Of a stretch of 64,000 nucleotides of DNA, positions 10,763 through 22,620 are shown piece after piece. The notes beneath the pieces are model-generated. The model was not told the DNA's origin and did no database searches. It saw only the letters and a list, made by a program, of their open reading frames with translations. Source of the DNA: Aquilaria yunnanensis (lineage: Eukaryota; Streptophyta; Magnoliopsida; Malvales; Thymelaeaceae); the NCBI GenBank assembly GCA_039654915.1, contig CM077597.1, positions 35,624,001 through 35,688,000 of the forward strand, in the 5' to 3' direction. The stretch's first letter is position 1; each line of letters starts with the position of its first letter. A program made the position numbers and the translations under genes.

Positions 10763-12769
10763 TTGTTACCACTTTGAGTGCTTAAATACAGTGGCCATAT
10801 TTAATATGTCAATTCCCAGGAGCTATGCAAGTTGTGTAGGCCATCACAACAATGCCTACTATATTGGTCTAACCATCACACACATATTCACAAACAATTT
10901 CATCTAAAATTAATGATGATGACAATCAATTCTTTATTCCTGGTCAGTATGAGATTTGAGTAAAATCCTTATGCGCATGTACAATTATATGAACACTTGG
11001 TACCATTGATGCCTATTTCACGTGTCCAAACATTCACACCTCGTCCAACTCAAATTCTACCCATGTTCCCCTATGCCCTAAAGGTCTTAAACCCTTTAAT
11101 ACAGTTAGAATTTCATAGGGAAACAAATTTAAGGCATTAAATCCATACAAGTTTGCAATTATGGATTTTATACTCAACCAAGTAAAATTGACCATATGAA
11201 CAGTACACAGTAAAATCAGCTAAATTTGACAGGCTATAACTCTGGCTACAGGGTACCAAATCCAATGATTCAAAAGAAATTATTCATATTGAAGTGTTCT
11301 AAGTGTGGTCAAAATTTCATAGCCAAACTCATTATGTACAGTAAGTTATGGCTGTTAGAGTACAGGGTACCAAATCTGTACAACTAATGATCATAATGCC
11401 CGTACAAAATTTCATAAAATTCATACACTTCAATTCCAGGTGCAAAAGCAACATGGGAAGGTTCTTACATGTCTTAAACACTTGTGAAAGTCATTCCCTA
11501 AATTTAGAGCTATTCCATAAGTATTAAACATAATGTTCTTTGGAACAGCCAATGAGTTGCAAAATGGACAGAATTGAAGATTCAACCTCAAATATCACTT
11601 TATTACTTCATATATCATCCATACACCATCCATAGTGTATTTACATGCATAGATGCATCATACATATATCCTAGCTTAGTTGGGTATGTACACTAGCTTC
11701 TTGGAGAGCCTTACAAACACAATGCACTCTAGAAACTTCAAAAGGCAGTTGCTACATAACGTAGAAAGTAAAAAAACTAAAATTAGTAAATGTGCTCTAA
11801 AAATCATGAAACACTCCATTTTAATACTAGACATATTGAAGTTCATATAACTGAAATTTGATAGGAAAAATCAAACTAGAACTATTAGGTTGAACGTTCT
11901 CTTTTAAGTGTTCCTGAAAATGGACAGAAAGGGGAGTAAGCTCTTTGTAAAGAACTTAGTAAGGGATTTCAATATAAAGTCTTCCATAGCAATGTGCCAC
12001 CTGAAATCCAAATACATAAAAACATGCAAAAAAAAACACATACACACAAATATGGCGAACCTATGCATCAACAAACACAACAACACAACAAATGAAATCC
12101 TGGCAGAAATAACACATTAGGGGTAGTCCATAATCATTCAATAAAACAATAAGAAATCATATAAGATCACTATGGAAGCCCTCCTCAAGCTTTCTCTTGG
12201 TCATAGGAGTCTTTTAGGTCTTAGTTAGTACTAACTTGGGCTCTAAAAACCCTTCTTTCTTGCTGCCATCTTTAGCATGGTAACACTAAGGCTGAATCCT
12301 TGCCATGCTTCTTTCCCCTTAACCCATACTTGGTTCCTTGAGCTTTTTCTCTCTTCCAAGCATGGTCTTAGCTTCATGGATGTTTGGAAATATAGTAAAC
12401 AATCCATGAAACTTTTGAAAACCCTTACCTTTGCTATGAAATCTAAAACCCAAATAGAATCAAAATTAGGTTTTCTTGCACTCTTTGATGTCTTCTTTCC
12501 TTTCTCTTACATCCTTTTGTTTTCCTAAGGTATGGTGGCTATGGAGGATGGTGGGAAAGGTTAAGGAAGAACCCTTGGCTGCTGGGGGATGAAATTAATG
12601 GAAATGGCAAGAAAATGAAGATTTTTCTTCACTTGTACATCATTTTTCCATTTAAGACAATGTTTATTGAATACTTTACACTTCACAATTCATACACTAT
12701 GGTGAAAATTAAAGCATATAAGTTTAGGTCCTTATGTTGTAATTTTCCCATTTTGTGAAGGTGGTAACA
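10763..12769 (-). repeat. GL-family LTR, copy C (3' LTR of G3)
   Basis: A divergent, shorter (about 2.0 kb) member of the GL family. On the minus strand it begins TGTTACCACCTTCAC at 12769, right after the G3 polypurine tract. The homology to copy B extends to the CCACTTTG block at 10769, where the G2 RT abuts. A donor-like AAAG/GTAAGG lies near 12428 on the minus strand. Its position suggests G3 inserted into the G2 RT and later lost its 5' half. Confidence 0.78.
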
Positions 12770-12785
12770 TTCTCCCCCCTTAAAA
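12770..12785 (-). other. Polypurine tract of G3
   Basis: On the minus strand TTTTTAAGGGGGGAGAA directly precedes the LTR start TGTTACC. It has the same layout as in G2 and G4. Confidence 0.85.
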
Positions 12786-14222
12786 ATTTTGGTCCTCCAA
12801 AATTGCCTTTAGCTTGGCATACTCTTCTGGATATCTCTCTTGCATGTCCAACTCAAGCATATCTGGGCTTCCACCCAACAATGGGGTGTCATGTACCTTC
12901 TCCCATAAAGGGCTTCATAAGGTGTCATACCAATGGTGGTTTGATAACTATTGTTATAAGAGAATTCCACCAAAGGTAAGTATTGGCCCCATTCTCCTTT
13001 AAAATCCAATATACAACTTTTAAGCATGCCTTCCAGGATTTGAATCACCCGCTCAGTCTGTCCATCAGTTTTAGGATGATAAGCAGTGCTTAGGTGGATT
13101 TTGGATGCTAATGCCTTGTGAAAAGCACTCCAAAATCTAGCTGTAAACCTTGGATCTTTATTTGACATTATGGAGTCTGGCACTCCATGTAGTCTTACTA
13201 TCTCTTTGATGTACATTTGTGCCAATTTTTCCAATGAGTCTGTGATCTTTATTGGCAAGAAGTGAGCACACTTTGTTAACCAATCCATGGTGACCTAGAT
13301 TGTGTCATGTCTTAATCTGGTAATAGGCAACCTAGTTAAAAAGTCCATTGTTATGTTACCCCACTTTGTAACTGAAATGGGTAAAGTCTGTAGTGTTCCT
13401 GCTACCTTTTAGTGCTCTCCCTTCATTCTTTGGCATGTTGTACATTTAGACAGATATGTGGCTACATATCTCTTCATGTTTGGCCACCAAAAATGTGTCT
13501 TCAAGTCTTTGTATATTTTTTTACTCCCAGGATGGATATTTAGTTTGCTCAAGTGAGCTTGTTCAAGTATCTCAATTCTGAGTTCTTACTCACTAGGCAC
13601 AGATATTTTGTCCTTTAAGTATAGTAATCCTTGCTTATAGGCAAAGGATTCATACAAGGACCCTTTATCTTCCCCTGAAATCTTCTTCAAGTTTGGTCTA
13701 CTTCTTGTGCCTTTTTTATTTCTTCAATCCATCCTGTTTGTATAGTCAATGTACAGACTTGTGCATTTTCCCATTTCTGCCACTTTTCTCAAAGTCATAA
13801 TAAACTATTTTCTTCAGTTACTTCCTTTGTAGAACCACCTTTTATTAATCTTGTATACTTTCTGCTTAAGGCATCTGCCACCAAATTGCCTTTGCCCTCA
13901 GTGTACGCAACGCTGCCAGTCATAGTCTTTCATAAACTCCAACCATCTTCTTTGCCTTATGTTTAATTCTTTCTGAGTGAACAAGTACTTTAGGCTTTTA
14001 TGGTCGTTGTTATCAAGAATGAACTTCCCAGTAGATAATGTCACCATTGCTTTAGGGAAAATATTACAACAGCAAGTTCTAGATCATGGGTAGGATAATT
14101 TTGCTCATGGGGTCTCAATTTCCTTGACCCATAAGCAATCACATTTGTATCTTGCATTAGAACACATCCTAACCCAGATCTAGATGCATCTGTATAGTCC
14201 ATGTTCACAAAATGTGAAGCAC
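12786..14222 (-). pseudogene. G3 chromovirus pol relic: RNase H, H2C2, integrase core, deleted C-terminus
   Basis: Minus-strand Ty3/gypsy pol starting inside RNase H ([17 protein letters not shown], then an [17 protein letters not shown] segment) and continuing through a linker, the zinc finger (HLSKLNIHPGSKK...CTTCQRMK) and the integrase core (MDFLTRLP, MDWLTKCAHFLPIK, TAYHPKTDGQTERVI, VEFSYNNSYQTTIGMTPYEA). The second catalytic Asp is Asn: MSNKDPRF where G2 has VSDRDPRF. After HCWVEA the sequence jumps almost directly to YPEEYAKLKAILEDQNF, removing about 450 bp that encode the DNA-binding and chromodomain part in G2. Several stops occur. At the 5' side an Athila leader joins at about 14222. 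Confidence 0.85.
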
Positions 14223-14441
14223 TAGAGCCTTATTCCTTAACAACAACCTTGTTTCTCAAACAAAGTTCCCTTAAGCTCTTCTTCATCTCCAAATCAAGTC
14301 GTACCAAATGAGGGCAAGAGCTTAAGGCCATGCACTAGAAGAACCTACAAAGAAAAAGAAAAAAACAACTTAATACAAGAAAAAGGGTCAAGTAGGCAAA
14401 AGTAACCAACAAGTTGATATCCACAGTAGAATCAAATAACA
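14223..14441 (-). pseudogene. Athila-like leader and first gag codons
   Basis: Between a tRNA-Asp-type PBS and the G3 pol junction, the minus strand holds a T-rich leader and then a frame reading PHLVRLDLEMKKSLREL. This resembles the early DPEIERTLR-type segment of Athila gags. The frame stops and then joins G3 RNase H abruptly at about 14222, a recombination or insertion breakpoint. Confidence 0.5.
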
Positions 14442-14459
14442 TCCTCGGTAACGGTGCCA
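14442..14459 (-). other. Primer-binding site, tRNA-Asp type
   Basis: The minus strand matches the 18-nt tRNA-Asp-complementary PBS typical of Athila elements at 15 of 18 positions (TGGCACCGTTACCGAGGA). The LTR end lies a few bases upstream. It is better preserved than the one at 1704. Confidence 0.75.
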
Positions 14460-14466
14460 AAAAATT

Positions 14467-15399
14467 TGTTTTGAAAATGAGAGTTGAATATTTTTAACCC
14501 CTAATCACTCAGAAGCATATGATTTCATCATGTGAGAAGGTGAATAATGGTATCGTCCCAAGGGATAGTGTGATCCTACCAAGAAATTGAACCCTAGCTA
14601 CTCAAGCCACCTAAATAATTAAGGAAAAGGGAATAAATGAAACACTTATGACTTAAGGCTAATTGAGTGAATGTGTGAATGAAAAGTAAAGAACAAAGAT
14701 GAATGACCTCACTAACTACCTAATAAACTCTAAGATGATATGCTAAATAAATGCATGGGTTGCTAACTAAGACTAAAATAAAGTGCTCAAAGTATGAAGA
14801 TTATCTCCCTAGGAATCCACCCTATTACTTGCTATCCAAGTCAAATGTAGCCCTAGGACATTTACCTCTTGTGTGCTGTGGAGGCCCTAAGTTCAAAAAC
14901 CCACTTTCTCAAGGCAAGCCTTTGCTCACCTAGAATCAGGCAGGGCATTTCTCAAGCTTATGCTTTAATCCAAGGTGGATTTAGCTCTAACCTCTTTCCA
15001 AACACCTAATGAACTCATAGATTATCTCTAATCTACAATACCCATTATACTTTATCCATCATTTCCACCCCCTTCTTTCTTTCTCAAGAACTAAGTGGGA
15101 TTGTGCTTTGTGTGAAGTGCCCATTCAACACACATACATTTAATTTATGAATAGGTAACACAAGATGGGAAAAATCCATCAAAAAAACATCAAATGATCA
15201 TTAAATAGCAAATGATAAAAGTTTCATCCTAGAGAAATACAAGGATCTACTCTATGTCCACTCTATCAACAAACATCAAACCCAAAACCAAATAATCAAT
15301 GAAAGGTTCACAAAATTAACAACATAGGACCTGCAATGTGCACTATGATAAGGTAACAATTAACAACATTCTTCAGATCAACCTATTGATTTAAGGATC
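14467..15399 (-). repeat. Probable Athila-like 5' LTR (partial)
   Basis: Sequence immediately upstream (minus-strand sense) of the PBS, with its terminal CA corresponding to TG at 14467 on the plus strand. It has no coding signal. The far boundary is set only by the start of recognisable ORF sequence on the opposite strand at about 15400, so the true LTR start is uncertain. Confidence 0.45.
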
Positions 15400-16150
15400 C
15401 TTCAAGGAGGCCTCACTTGATCAAATGGCTCAGATAGTGTGCAAGAGCCCTGTCGACTTGACGTGGAGTAAAGATGATGCTAACAAAAAGCTCTACTTTA
15501 CTTCTTCAGCTCTTCCTCCAAAGATTCTAGCATGGAACTACTTCATCTTCTTTCGCCTGATTCCGACGACGCACATTTGGGAGGTCACCATGAACCATTT
15601 GGTGGTCCTGTACTATTTTGCATGTGACTTCTAGTTGGACATAGAACGCTTTATCTCTAGGAATATGGTGCATGCTAGATTGTCAAAACGGGGGAATCTG
15701 CCATTCCCACAGTAGATTACAACCATGATTATGAGGATCGAGGTTGACTTTAAGGATCCACTACAAGTATCTCTAGTCATGAGACTAATTTTAGTTGACA
15801 AGCTTGGTGGAAGACCTGTGGGCATACATGAAGTAGCTTCAAAGCAAAAGGAGGATGAGCGAGTATAAGAGCAAGAGGTAAGAAGAAGAACAAAAGCATT
15901 ATCAGGAGTAAGAGCAAAGGAGAAAAAGAGCAAGGGGGTGACATCTGAGCAAGTAATTGACCTAGTCACTAGCACTCCCACATTATTGCCTATGGCACTG
16001 AACAAGATGTATATTTTAATGAATGAGCAGCAAAATGAGTCGATGGCCCAGTTTGAATTAGTTGGTGGTTGTTTCGCGTCCTTTGTGAGAGAGATGCATG
16101 AGGGCATAGCCCTTCTCACCATAAATCAGGAATCTCTCTCCAATTAGGTC
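15400..16150 (+). pseudogene. Athila-associated 'plant transposon protein' ORF relic
   Basis: Plus-strand frame with ILAWNYFIFFRLIPTTHIWE followed by VTMNHLVVLYYFACDF, resembling the conserved W-x-Y-F-I-x-x-R-L-x-P-T-T-H-x-x-E-V-T block of the 'putative plant transposon protein' domain (PF20167-type) common in Athila elements. After a stop it continues with GNLPFP and a charged, glutamate/lysine-rich stretch (about 15840-15940), then a helical tail ending at 16147. Its function is not established. At least three stops make it a pseudogene. The open frame on the opposite strand (15631-16122) is a shadow of this biased sequence. Confidence 0.6.
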
Positions 16151-17727
16151 AGCTGGGGCCACCAATAGTAATAGAGCTTACCCCGAGAATACCCCCCTTC
16201 CATCCCATTCATCCTTAGTTCCACCTTTCAGTATACCAGTGGTACACGCCACATCCCTCCAACCACCCACCTCTATTTTATCTGCATTTCCGTCCCCCCA
16301 GTGATCATTCTAAAGGTCCATCCTCCTTTCCTCTAGCTAACTGCTCCTCTGGCCAGGATGACATAGGTGAGGATTAGTTGGTGGTGTAACAACCGCCCCC
16401 AGGTACGATTTCTGAATGCTTCCTTGCTTTCTCTTCTTCCATTGAGGACAATGCCTGTGTTTAAGTTTGGTGGATGGGTTTCATTTGATGGTCATGCCCA
16501 TTAATCATTGTCTGTGTCATCGTTCTTTATTTTTTCGTGCATGTTGTTTCGTTTAGTTTAGGATGTTTTGTTTAAGTTTAGGGTGCTCTTGCTTTAGTAC
16601 ATTTTTGGTGGCTTTCTCTTTCTTGCATATCATTCATTTAATTCATTTAGGATGCATGTAGTAGCATATAGTTTGATTGTTTTTTCTTGTTTTCTTCTAT
16701 TTTTTAGGGACCCAATGGAAAGCATTGTTCCATTTGAATGGATTTGGTTGCTAGTTGTACTCTCTATGAAGTTTTGGTGAATTTGGAAGGTTAGTTTTGA
16801 AACTTTTGGTGGAACCTACCTAGTGAGATGTTTGAGCCTTGAGCCTTAGTGCAAGAACTCTTTTTTTCTTGAGGTAATTATGCTATGGTCAATCTAGAAT
16901 TTGCTTGAGGACCCAGTCAAACCCACTTTTATTGTATAGAATTTGAGGCTTATTTGGTTACTTAGGATGAACTGCGTTCCCAAAGGGCTAAACCTTACAT
17001 ACTTTCCCTTAGTGAGCCCCTTTGTGCCTAATGGCCTATTTCTTTGTTTTAACCCACACTTTGAGCTTTCATCATCTTTGTATCCTCTCTTTCACACAAG
17101 GTCATAAGTATAAATCATAGGCTTAGATGTGAGGGTTTCATTGGGTTAAGTGAGGGTTTAGAACAAGAACAAGTTTAGGGGCAACTTGGAGAACTTAGGA
17201 TTGCTTGTAGTCCAAGTATGAATGTTCATATACTCAAACAAATGCTTGAAACATGAGTACGATTTAAAATTACCTTGGATTGTATTGAGTTAGTAGCTAT
17301 AGACAGAACCCTTGTTGGTACACTTTCTAAAAGGCAAAATACAAAAATAAAAAAAGAAAATGGGGTAGCACTTTTGAGTCACTGTAGGCCTTTTGAGTGG
17401 TTCAGTGGTGTGTTATGTTTATAAACTTTGGGATGAGTGCTTGATTGGTTTATGTGTTGGTGCCCTTGGTTTATACTTGCTCACTTTTTTAGCTCCACCT
17501 AGAAAGCCTTTATTTGATACCTTTTCCTTCTTTAACCTAGCCCCATTACAACCATGAAAAAAATCATTTAAGTCCTGAGTTCTATGCAACTCCCTTTGGG
17601 GAGTTGAGTGGGGGAGGTAGGATACTCTTGCAAATTTTTGGCAAAGAAACACAATATAAGTTTTTATTATGCAAGGCGTAACTCCACCAAGTAAAATTGA
17701 GCATATTTGTTAAAGGTGTGACCCCTA
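16151..17727 (+). repeat. Athila-like 3' non-coding region with PPT-like block
   Basis: T-rich sequence without coding signal. At 16441-16477 it has ATTGAGGACAATGCCTGTG followed by TTTAAGTTTGGTGG, a recognisable form of the GAGGACAATG...AAGTTTGGGGG block that marks the end of the internal region in many Athila elements. What follows is probably 3' untranslated or LTR sequence, cut at 17728 by a copia LTR. Confidence 0.5.
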
Positions 17728-18998
17728 TATTAGTGTTATGCCCAAAAGGCAATCATGAGATGATTGTATTTTGCACATTGAGTCATGACATTTTATTGAG
17801 GCATTACTCCAGTAATTGTGTTTGTTGTATTATTTCTATGTGACGTAATTAAATGTAATTATAACCCTAGAATAATAGTATCTTTAAACATCCCTGGTCT
17901 AGTATTGTTGTGGAGTAGGTTGCAATAATACATAAAGACTAGCATATATGGAGACTAATGTGAGATATGTAGTCTACATATGGGTATAAGTTGGAGAAGT
18001 TGTGTACTGGATTGACCCACCATCAGAACACTATGTGGATCATTATATGAATGTCATAAGTTATTCTTATAGTGATCATGGTATATGTAGTCCTTTGACC
18101 TAAGGTCATCAAGGTTCTTTACATGTGATTCATATACTTTGCTACTTCCTTTGTTGCTTGTAATTGAGTGAACAAGAAGGTGGTGATTGGGTATGTCATA
18201 TATCATATGGAGGGTTTTGTATGATCAAGATGGAATTTGTCCCTCCCATGGAACTGGAGTGATATCTTTGGTCCCCTTGATAGAGTGAGACTAAGAATAT
18301 GCATGACCATGCTCGAATGAGTTGATATATAATATCAATATCATTAGTTTAAGTTAGTCTACTCAATAAACAAGAAACTATAGATTGGGCTATACGAGAG
18401 TGACACATTCTATGTCTCGTGCTTTGTCTAGATATCTTGGACAAATAAACAATGGCATATACAGGTAATGATCATAGAGGTTTAGTCAAATCACTGACTA
18501 TCTTGTCACTTGGGTAACAATGATGTATTGCTAGACACCGCTCATTGTTTATGATCATACCTGTGATTTATTATCATTACCAATGTGATAGAAGTCTATT
18601 GGGTCACACACATAGAGCCAATTGGATTATTTGAGTACATCGGCCAAATTGATTGGCTTTTCGTTTTATAATGATTTTGGATTAATAACTGGCCCAAAGG
18701 TTGAGCCATTAATGAAGCCTGAAATTAAACCTAATTCAATTAGGGTTTTGAAACCCATGGGCTTAGGAGTTGAGTTTCACTATATATACACCATATAGTG
18801 ACAATTTCATAACTCTTGCCCTAGCCTCTCTAAGGATGAAATCATAAGAGTTCTAAAAGTTCCAACAGCAATATTCCCTTTCCATTCCTTGGACAACACA
18901 AACTAGCACTACGAGCACAACAGGAATGCATTTGTCAGGATGTGGTGGATGCGTGGTGAACCCGAAAAGCTCGAGTGGAAATCATAAAACTTGAACAG
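17728..18998 (+). repeat. Truncated Ty1/copia LTR, plus strand
   Basis: Same LTR family as 4730-6137 but in the opposite orientation. It starts TATTAGTGTTATGCCC (TGTTAGTGTTGTGCCC in the copia element) and follows the family through the TATA region (CACTATATATACACC near 18780) to the GTGGTGAACCCGAAAAGCTC block. It stops about 150 bp short of the normal ACCCAACA end, at the junction with G4 pol. It is clearly diverged. Confidence 0.82.
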
Positions 18999-19007
18999 TT
19001 GATTTCT

Positions 19008-20218
19008 AGTAGCCAAGACTCAAGAGGGATGTAGCATGACATGTGGCTAAATGCTTAACATGCCAAGTGGTTAAAACTGAACATTAGAAACCAATGGGCA
19101 CACTTCAAATTTTACATCTTCCAATGAGGAAGTTAGGGTCCATTACTATGGATTTGTTAGTAGGATTGCCAAATACTCGAAGTTAACATGATGCAATATG
19201 GGTAGTGGTGGATCAGCTGATGAAGTCAGCACACTTTATAACTATAAAGGTCATTTATACTTTGGAGAAGTTGGCTCAGCTGTATGTTAACAAGATTGTC
19301 AGGTTGCATGGCAGACCGAATCAGATTATATCTGATAAAGATCCTAGGTTTGTGTCACAGTTTTGGAATACTTTCCAGGAGGCATTGGGAAGCAAGGTTA
19401 GTCTCAGTACTACTTTCCATCCTCAGACTAATGGACAGTTTGGGAAAGTGATCCATACTCTAGAGGATATGTTACCTATGTGTGCTATTGATTTTAGAGC
19501 TGATTGGGATTAGCATTTACCGTTCATTAAGTTTGCTTATAATAACAGTCATCAAGCTGTTATTGGCATGACACCATATGAGGCTTCATATGGGAGGTGC
19601 TGCATGATGCCCCAATGCTGGGAAGATCCTTTGGATAGCGTAGTTATTGGTCCTAAAATAATAGCTCATACCCGCAACTAAGGTTAAATTGATCTAAAAA
19701 TGAATTAAAGCAGCCATTGACCGGCAGACTAAATATGCTAATCTGAGAAGAAGAGATTTAAGTTTTGAAGTTAGGGACAAAGTACTTCTCAAAGTGTCAC
19801 CCATGAAAGGAGTCACTTGTTTAAGGAAGATAGGTAAGTTAGCCCCTAGGTAAGTCAGACTTTATGAAGTTTTGGAAAAGATAGTAAAAGCTGCTTACCG
19901 GCTAGCATTGCTGCCTAACTTGTCCCAAGTGCACAACCTGTTTCATGTTAGTCTTTTACGAAAATGCACTGTTGAAACTGGACAGGTAGTTAATCCTTTA
20001 ACGGTACCCATTCAGGAAGACTTGACCTACGAAGAGAAACCCGTTCAGATACTCAATAAGCAAGTTAAGAAACTTTGAACCAAGTGGATTCTAATGGTTA
20101 AGATCCTTTGGTCTAACCATAGTGAAAAGGAAGCTACTTGGGTGATGGAGTAGGATATGCTGAAAAGAAATCCTAGTGTTTTTCTAGAGTTGAAATGGAA
20201 TTTGGAGGACAAAATTTT
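19008..20218 (+). pseudogene. G4 chromovirus pol relic: integrase with chromodomain-like end
   Basis: Plus-strand Ty3/gypsy integrase. It begins mid zinc finger (HVAKCLTCQVVKTEH), then the core: MDLLVGLP, VVDQLMKSAHFITIK, IISDKDPRFVSQFW, FHPQTNGQFGKVI and KFAYNNSHQAVIGMTPYEA. The catalytic Glu expected after DGQS is Gly (NGQFGKVI), so it is inactive. The C-terminal part has KVLLKVSPMKG, AAYRLALLPNLSQVHNLFHV and the LTYEEKPVQIL segment, then a chromodomain-like WSNHSEKEATWV. Stops occur after DFRADWD and elsewhere. A polypurine tract and TL LTR follow, so this is the 3' part of a TL-family chromovirus. A copia LTR truncates its 5' side. Confidence 0.87.
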
Positions 20219-20233
20219 AGAAGAAGGGGAGAA
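20219..20233 (+). other. Polypurine tract of G4
   Basis: AGAAGAAGGGGAGAA lies directly before the LTR start TGTTATAGC. Confidence 0.85.
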
Positions 20234-22620
20234 TGTTATAGCTATCCTATCTGAAGGCTTGCTTAAGCAGGGTAACGTGTTTGAAAGTAAAGTTTTTTTT
20301 AACCTTAATTCATGTTCACCTAGCAAGAATGGGTAAGCTTAGCAAAGTTCACCAAGTTCCGAGGAGATTAAGGCACCAAATGAGGTTTAGGGGAAAAATG
20401 GTAATTTTATGTCCCAAATAGTTAGGCTAAGTCCTGAGTGTTGAAAATGAGTTTTTGATAACCTAAATTTTAACTTTAACCCAAACTTAGTTGAAATAAA
20501 CAATAGTTGACCAAGTTTGACTAAGGTTACCTAAATAAAGGGACTTATTTGTAACTTTTTAAATTCTTGGATGGCTTCTTGATTAAGAGGTTATAAAACT
20601 TGGTAAAATGAGCGAGGAGGCCATATTTTCTATTTAAACCTGGGTTCCTCCTTCAACCTACCAATTCCCTACCAATTTATGCTGAAAACCAAAAGATTTT
20701 GATGAAATGGGGGGCCACCAGGGATGCACATGCTATGGAAAGCTTGTTTTAAGGGTGATTTCATGTTTCAAAGCTAAGAACTGAGTTTTACACCATCCCT
20801 TATTTTTTATGCAAGGTAACACTTATTTCTTGGTAGATTCTTGTTTACTAGACGTTTAGAAGCTTCGGTTTTAGTTAGAAGGCAGAAATTACGTGATTTG
20901 TGCCTTTGGTTGCTTGGAACTAGGTGGAGCTTTGTAGACTTTGAGTTATTGAGGAAGGGTTGCTTGTTTCTTGCTTGTGACATAAAGTTAAGCTAAGGGA
21001 GTTTTATTTTGAAGCTCAATTGATGCTATTAGAATGAGTTAGCTTGATGAATTCAAGTAGTTCTAGCAATTGCATTAGTTAGGTTAAATCATAGTGGACT
21101 ATGAGGTTTGTGATGATTGGAATGATGTTATAATGCATCATAGGTTGGCTTGTGATAGTTGGTTGTGTTTTCTGCAACATGTTTTACATGTATATGAAGT
21201 TTGGAGGCTATCCATGCATGTTTGATATCTTTGAAAGTGTCCAAAGTTCATAGCAGTGAAACTGTAAATTTTCTAGCTTGTCACAAGTATTGGCGATGTG
21301 TCACCAATCATGGCTTGTACCCGCATTGTGTCACTGTTACCATGAAAATTGGTAGCTTGTTCCCAACTTCCATAGGCATAATGACTAAAATTTTTCAATT
21401 TTGCTAGAGAGGTTGAGGGAAGACCTAAGAAGGTTCTTAGGATACCTTAGGCTCCAAGCATTTCGGGTGCACTCTGAGTCTTCCAAAATTCCTTTGACAC
21501 TTAGGTGTTTCCTTGAGTTTTATAGTTGCTTTTACCATAAGCAAGGAAAGTAGATTTTAAACGATCACAGCTAAGTACCACTAGCTTGGGTAAAAGGTTT
21601 GGCGACCTAGTCGTGCCATTGGCCATAAGGTTGCAAGGTGAAACCTTAGTGCACCTAGTCTATAAGGTCTTTACGGCCTAGTCTACAATAGTCCCACCAT
21701 AGTGTCCTTATACAACATAAAATAGAGAGGTTCAACTGGTGATTTATCATTAGTTAGGCTGGCAAGCTAAGCTTGCTAGAGGGCAAGGCTATGCCTTATA
21801 GTTGAAGGATGAGGATGAGGAGCGGTCCTAAGGGATGTAGGTATATGCATATATTAGACTCTCAGGCTGTATGACCTCACAGCAGGTTACATATGTTCTT
21901 ATATGTGGAGTCGTTAGTAACTTTTCTTGAAGGTGAAGTGAAGACCCTTACTGAGAATGTCTGAATTCTCATTCCCTAGTTATGTTGTACATATTCTAAT
22001 ATTACTGGACTGGATAACCATTGAGGGTTGTCACGGTAGTTTGTTGTTGTTACAGGTACCTTACTTGAGAATCTTTTCTATTATAGTCTTCTTGGGTTAT
22101 TAGTTGGTTAAGTAACAGTACTAACTGCAGTCTTCCTTTGGCCGCAGAGCCTAGCAGCATGTGGCCATGGACTTTTGTGACTCGCCACTCGGACTTGCAT
22201 CCAAGGTGGGAGTTACTTCAAAAAGATCTCAATTGAGGCTTGTATATATAGTACTCCTAGTTGCCTCCATTGTCTATGTTTTGAAGAGTCCTAGACTCTA
22301 GGGTTGCTCTTGGGTGAGGGCATTAGCCTACTTTAGATATGAATGCTCCCAAACAGCTGTTATGTGTAGTAAATTCACATAAATGTTGATTTTGTATGCT
22401 TTGGCAATTTGAACTTGTTTTCTTTGGAAATGTCTTAGCAAAGTTAGTGTTTTATTGATTTTGTTAATCCAAGCATAAAGAGCATGCTTTTGCATAATCT
22501 AGGTTAATCAACTAGTTTCACAAAATTTTAATCGGCACACATATATAGCTAGCCAATTGTAACCACCGTGAGACCAACTTTCTAAGGCTTCCTAGGTAGG
22601 GGCCAAGGATAGCCATGTCA
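20234..22620 (+). repeat. TL-family LTR, copy 2 (3' LTR of G4)
   Basis: A 2387-bp LTR from TGTTATAGC after the polypurine tract to ...GCCATGTCA. It aligns block by block with 24849-27259, for instance the shared TAACCTAAATTTTAACTTTA run near 20460 and 25070. TATAAAAC at 20592 is conserved in the other copy (25201), a plausible TATA box. A donor-like GCAAG/GTAAC occurs at 20816. It is followed directly by Athila gag sequence. Confidence 0.87.

Noticed and set aside
15631..16122. 163-codon open frame on the minus strand
   Set aside because: It is antisense to the plus-strand Athila ORF relic, and its Ser/Leu/Cys-rich content mirrors the Glu/Lys-rich sense strand.
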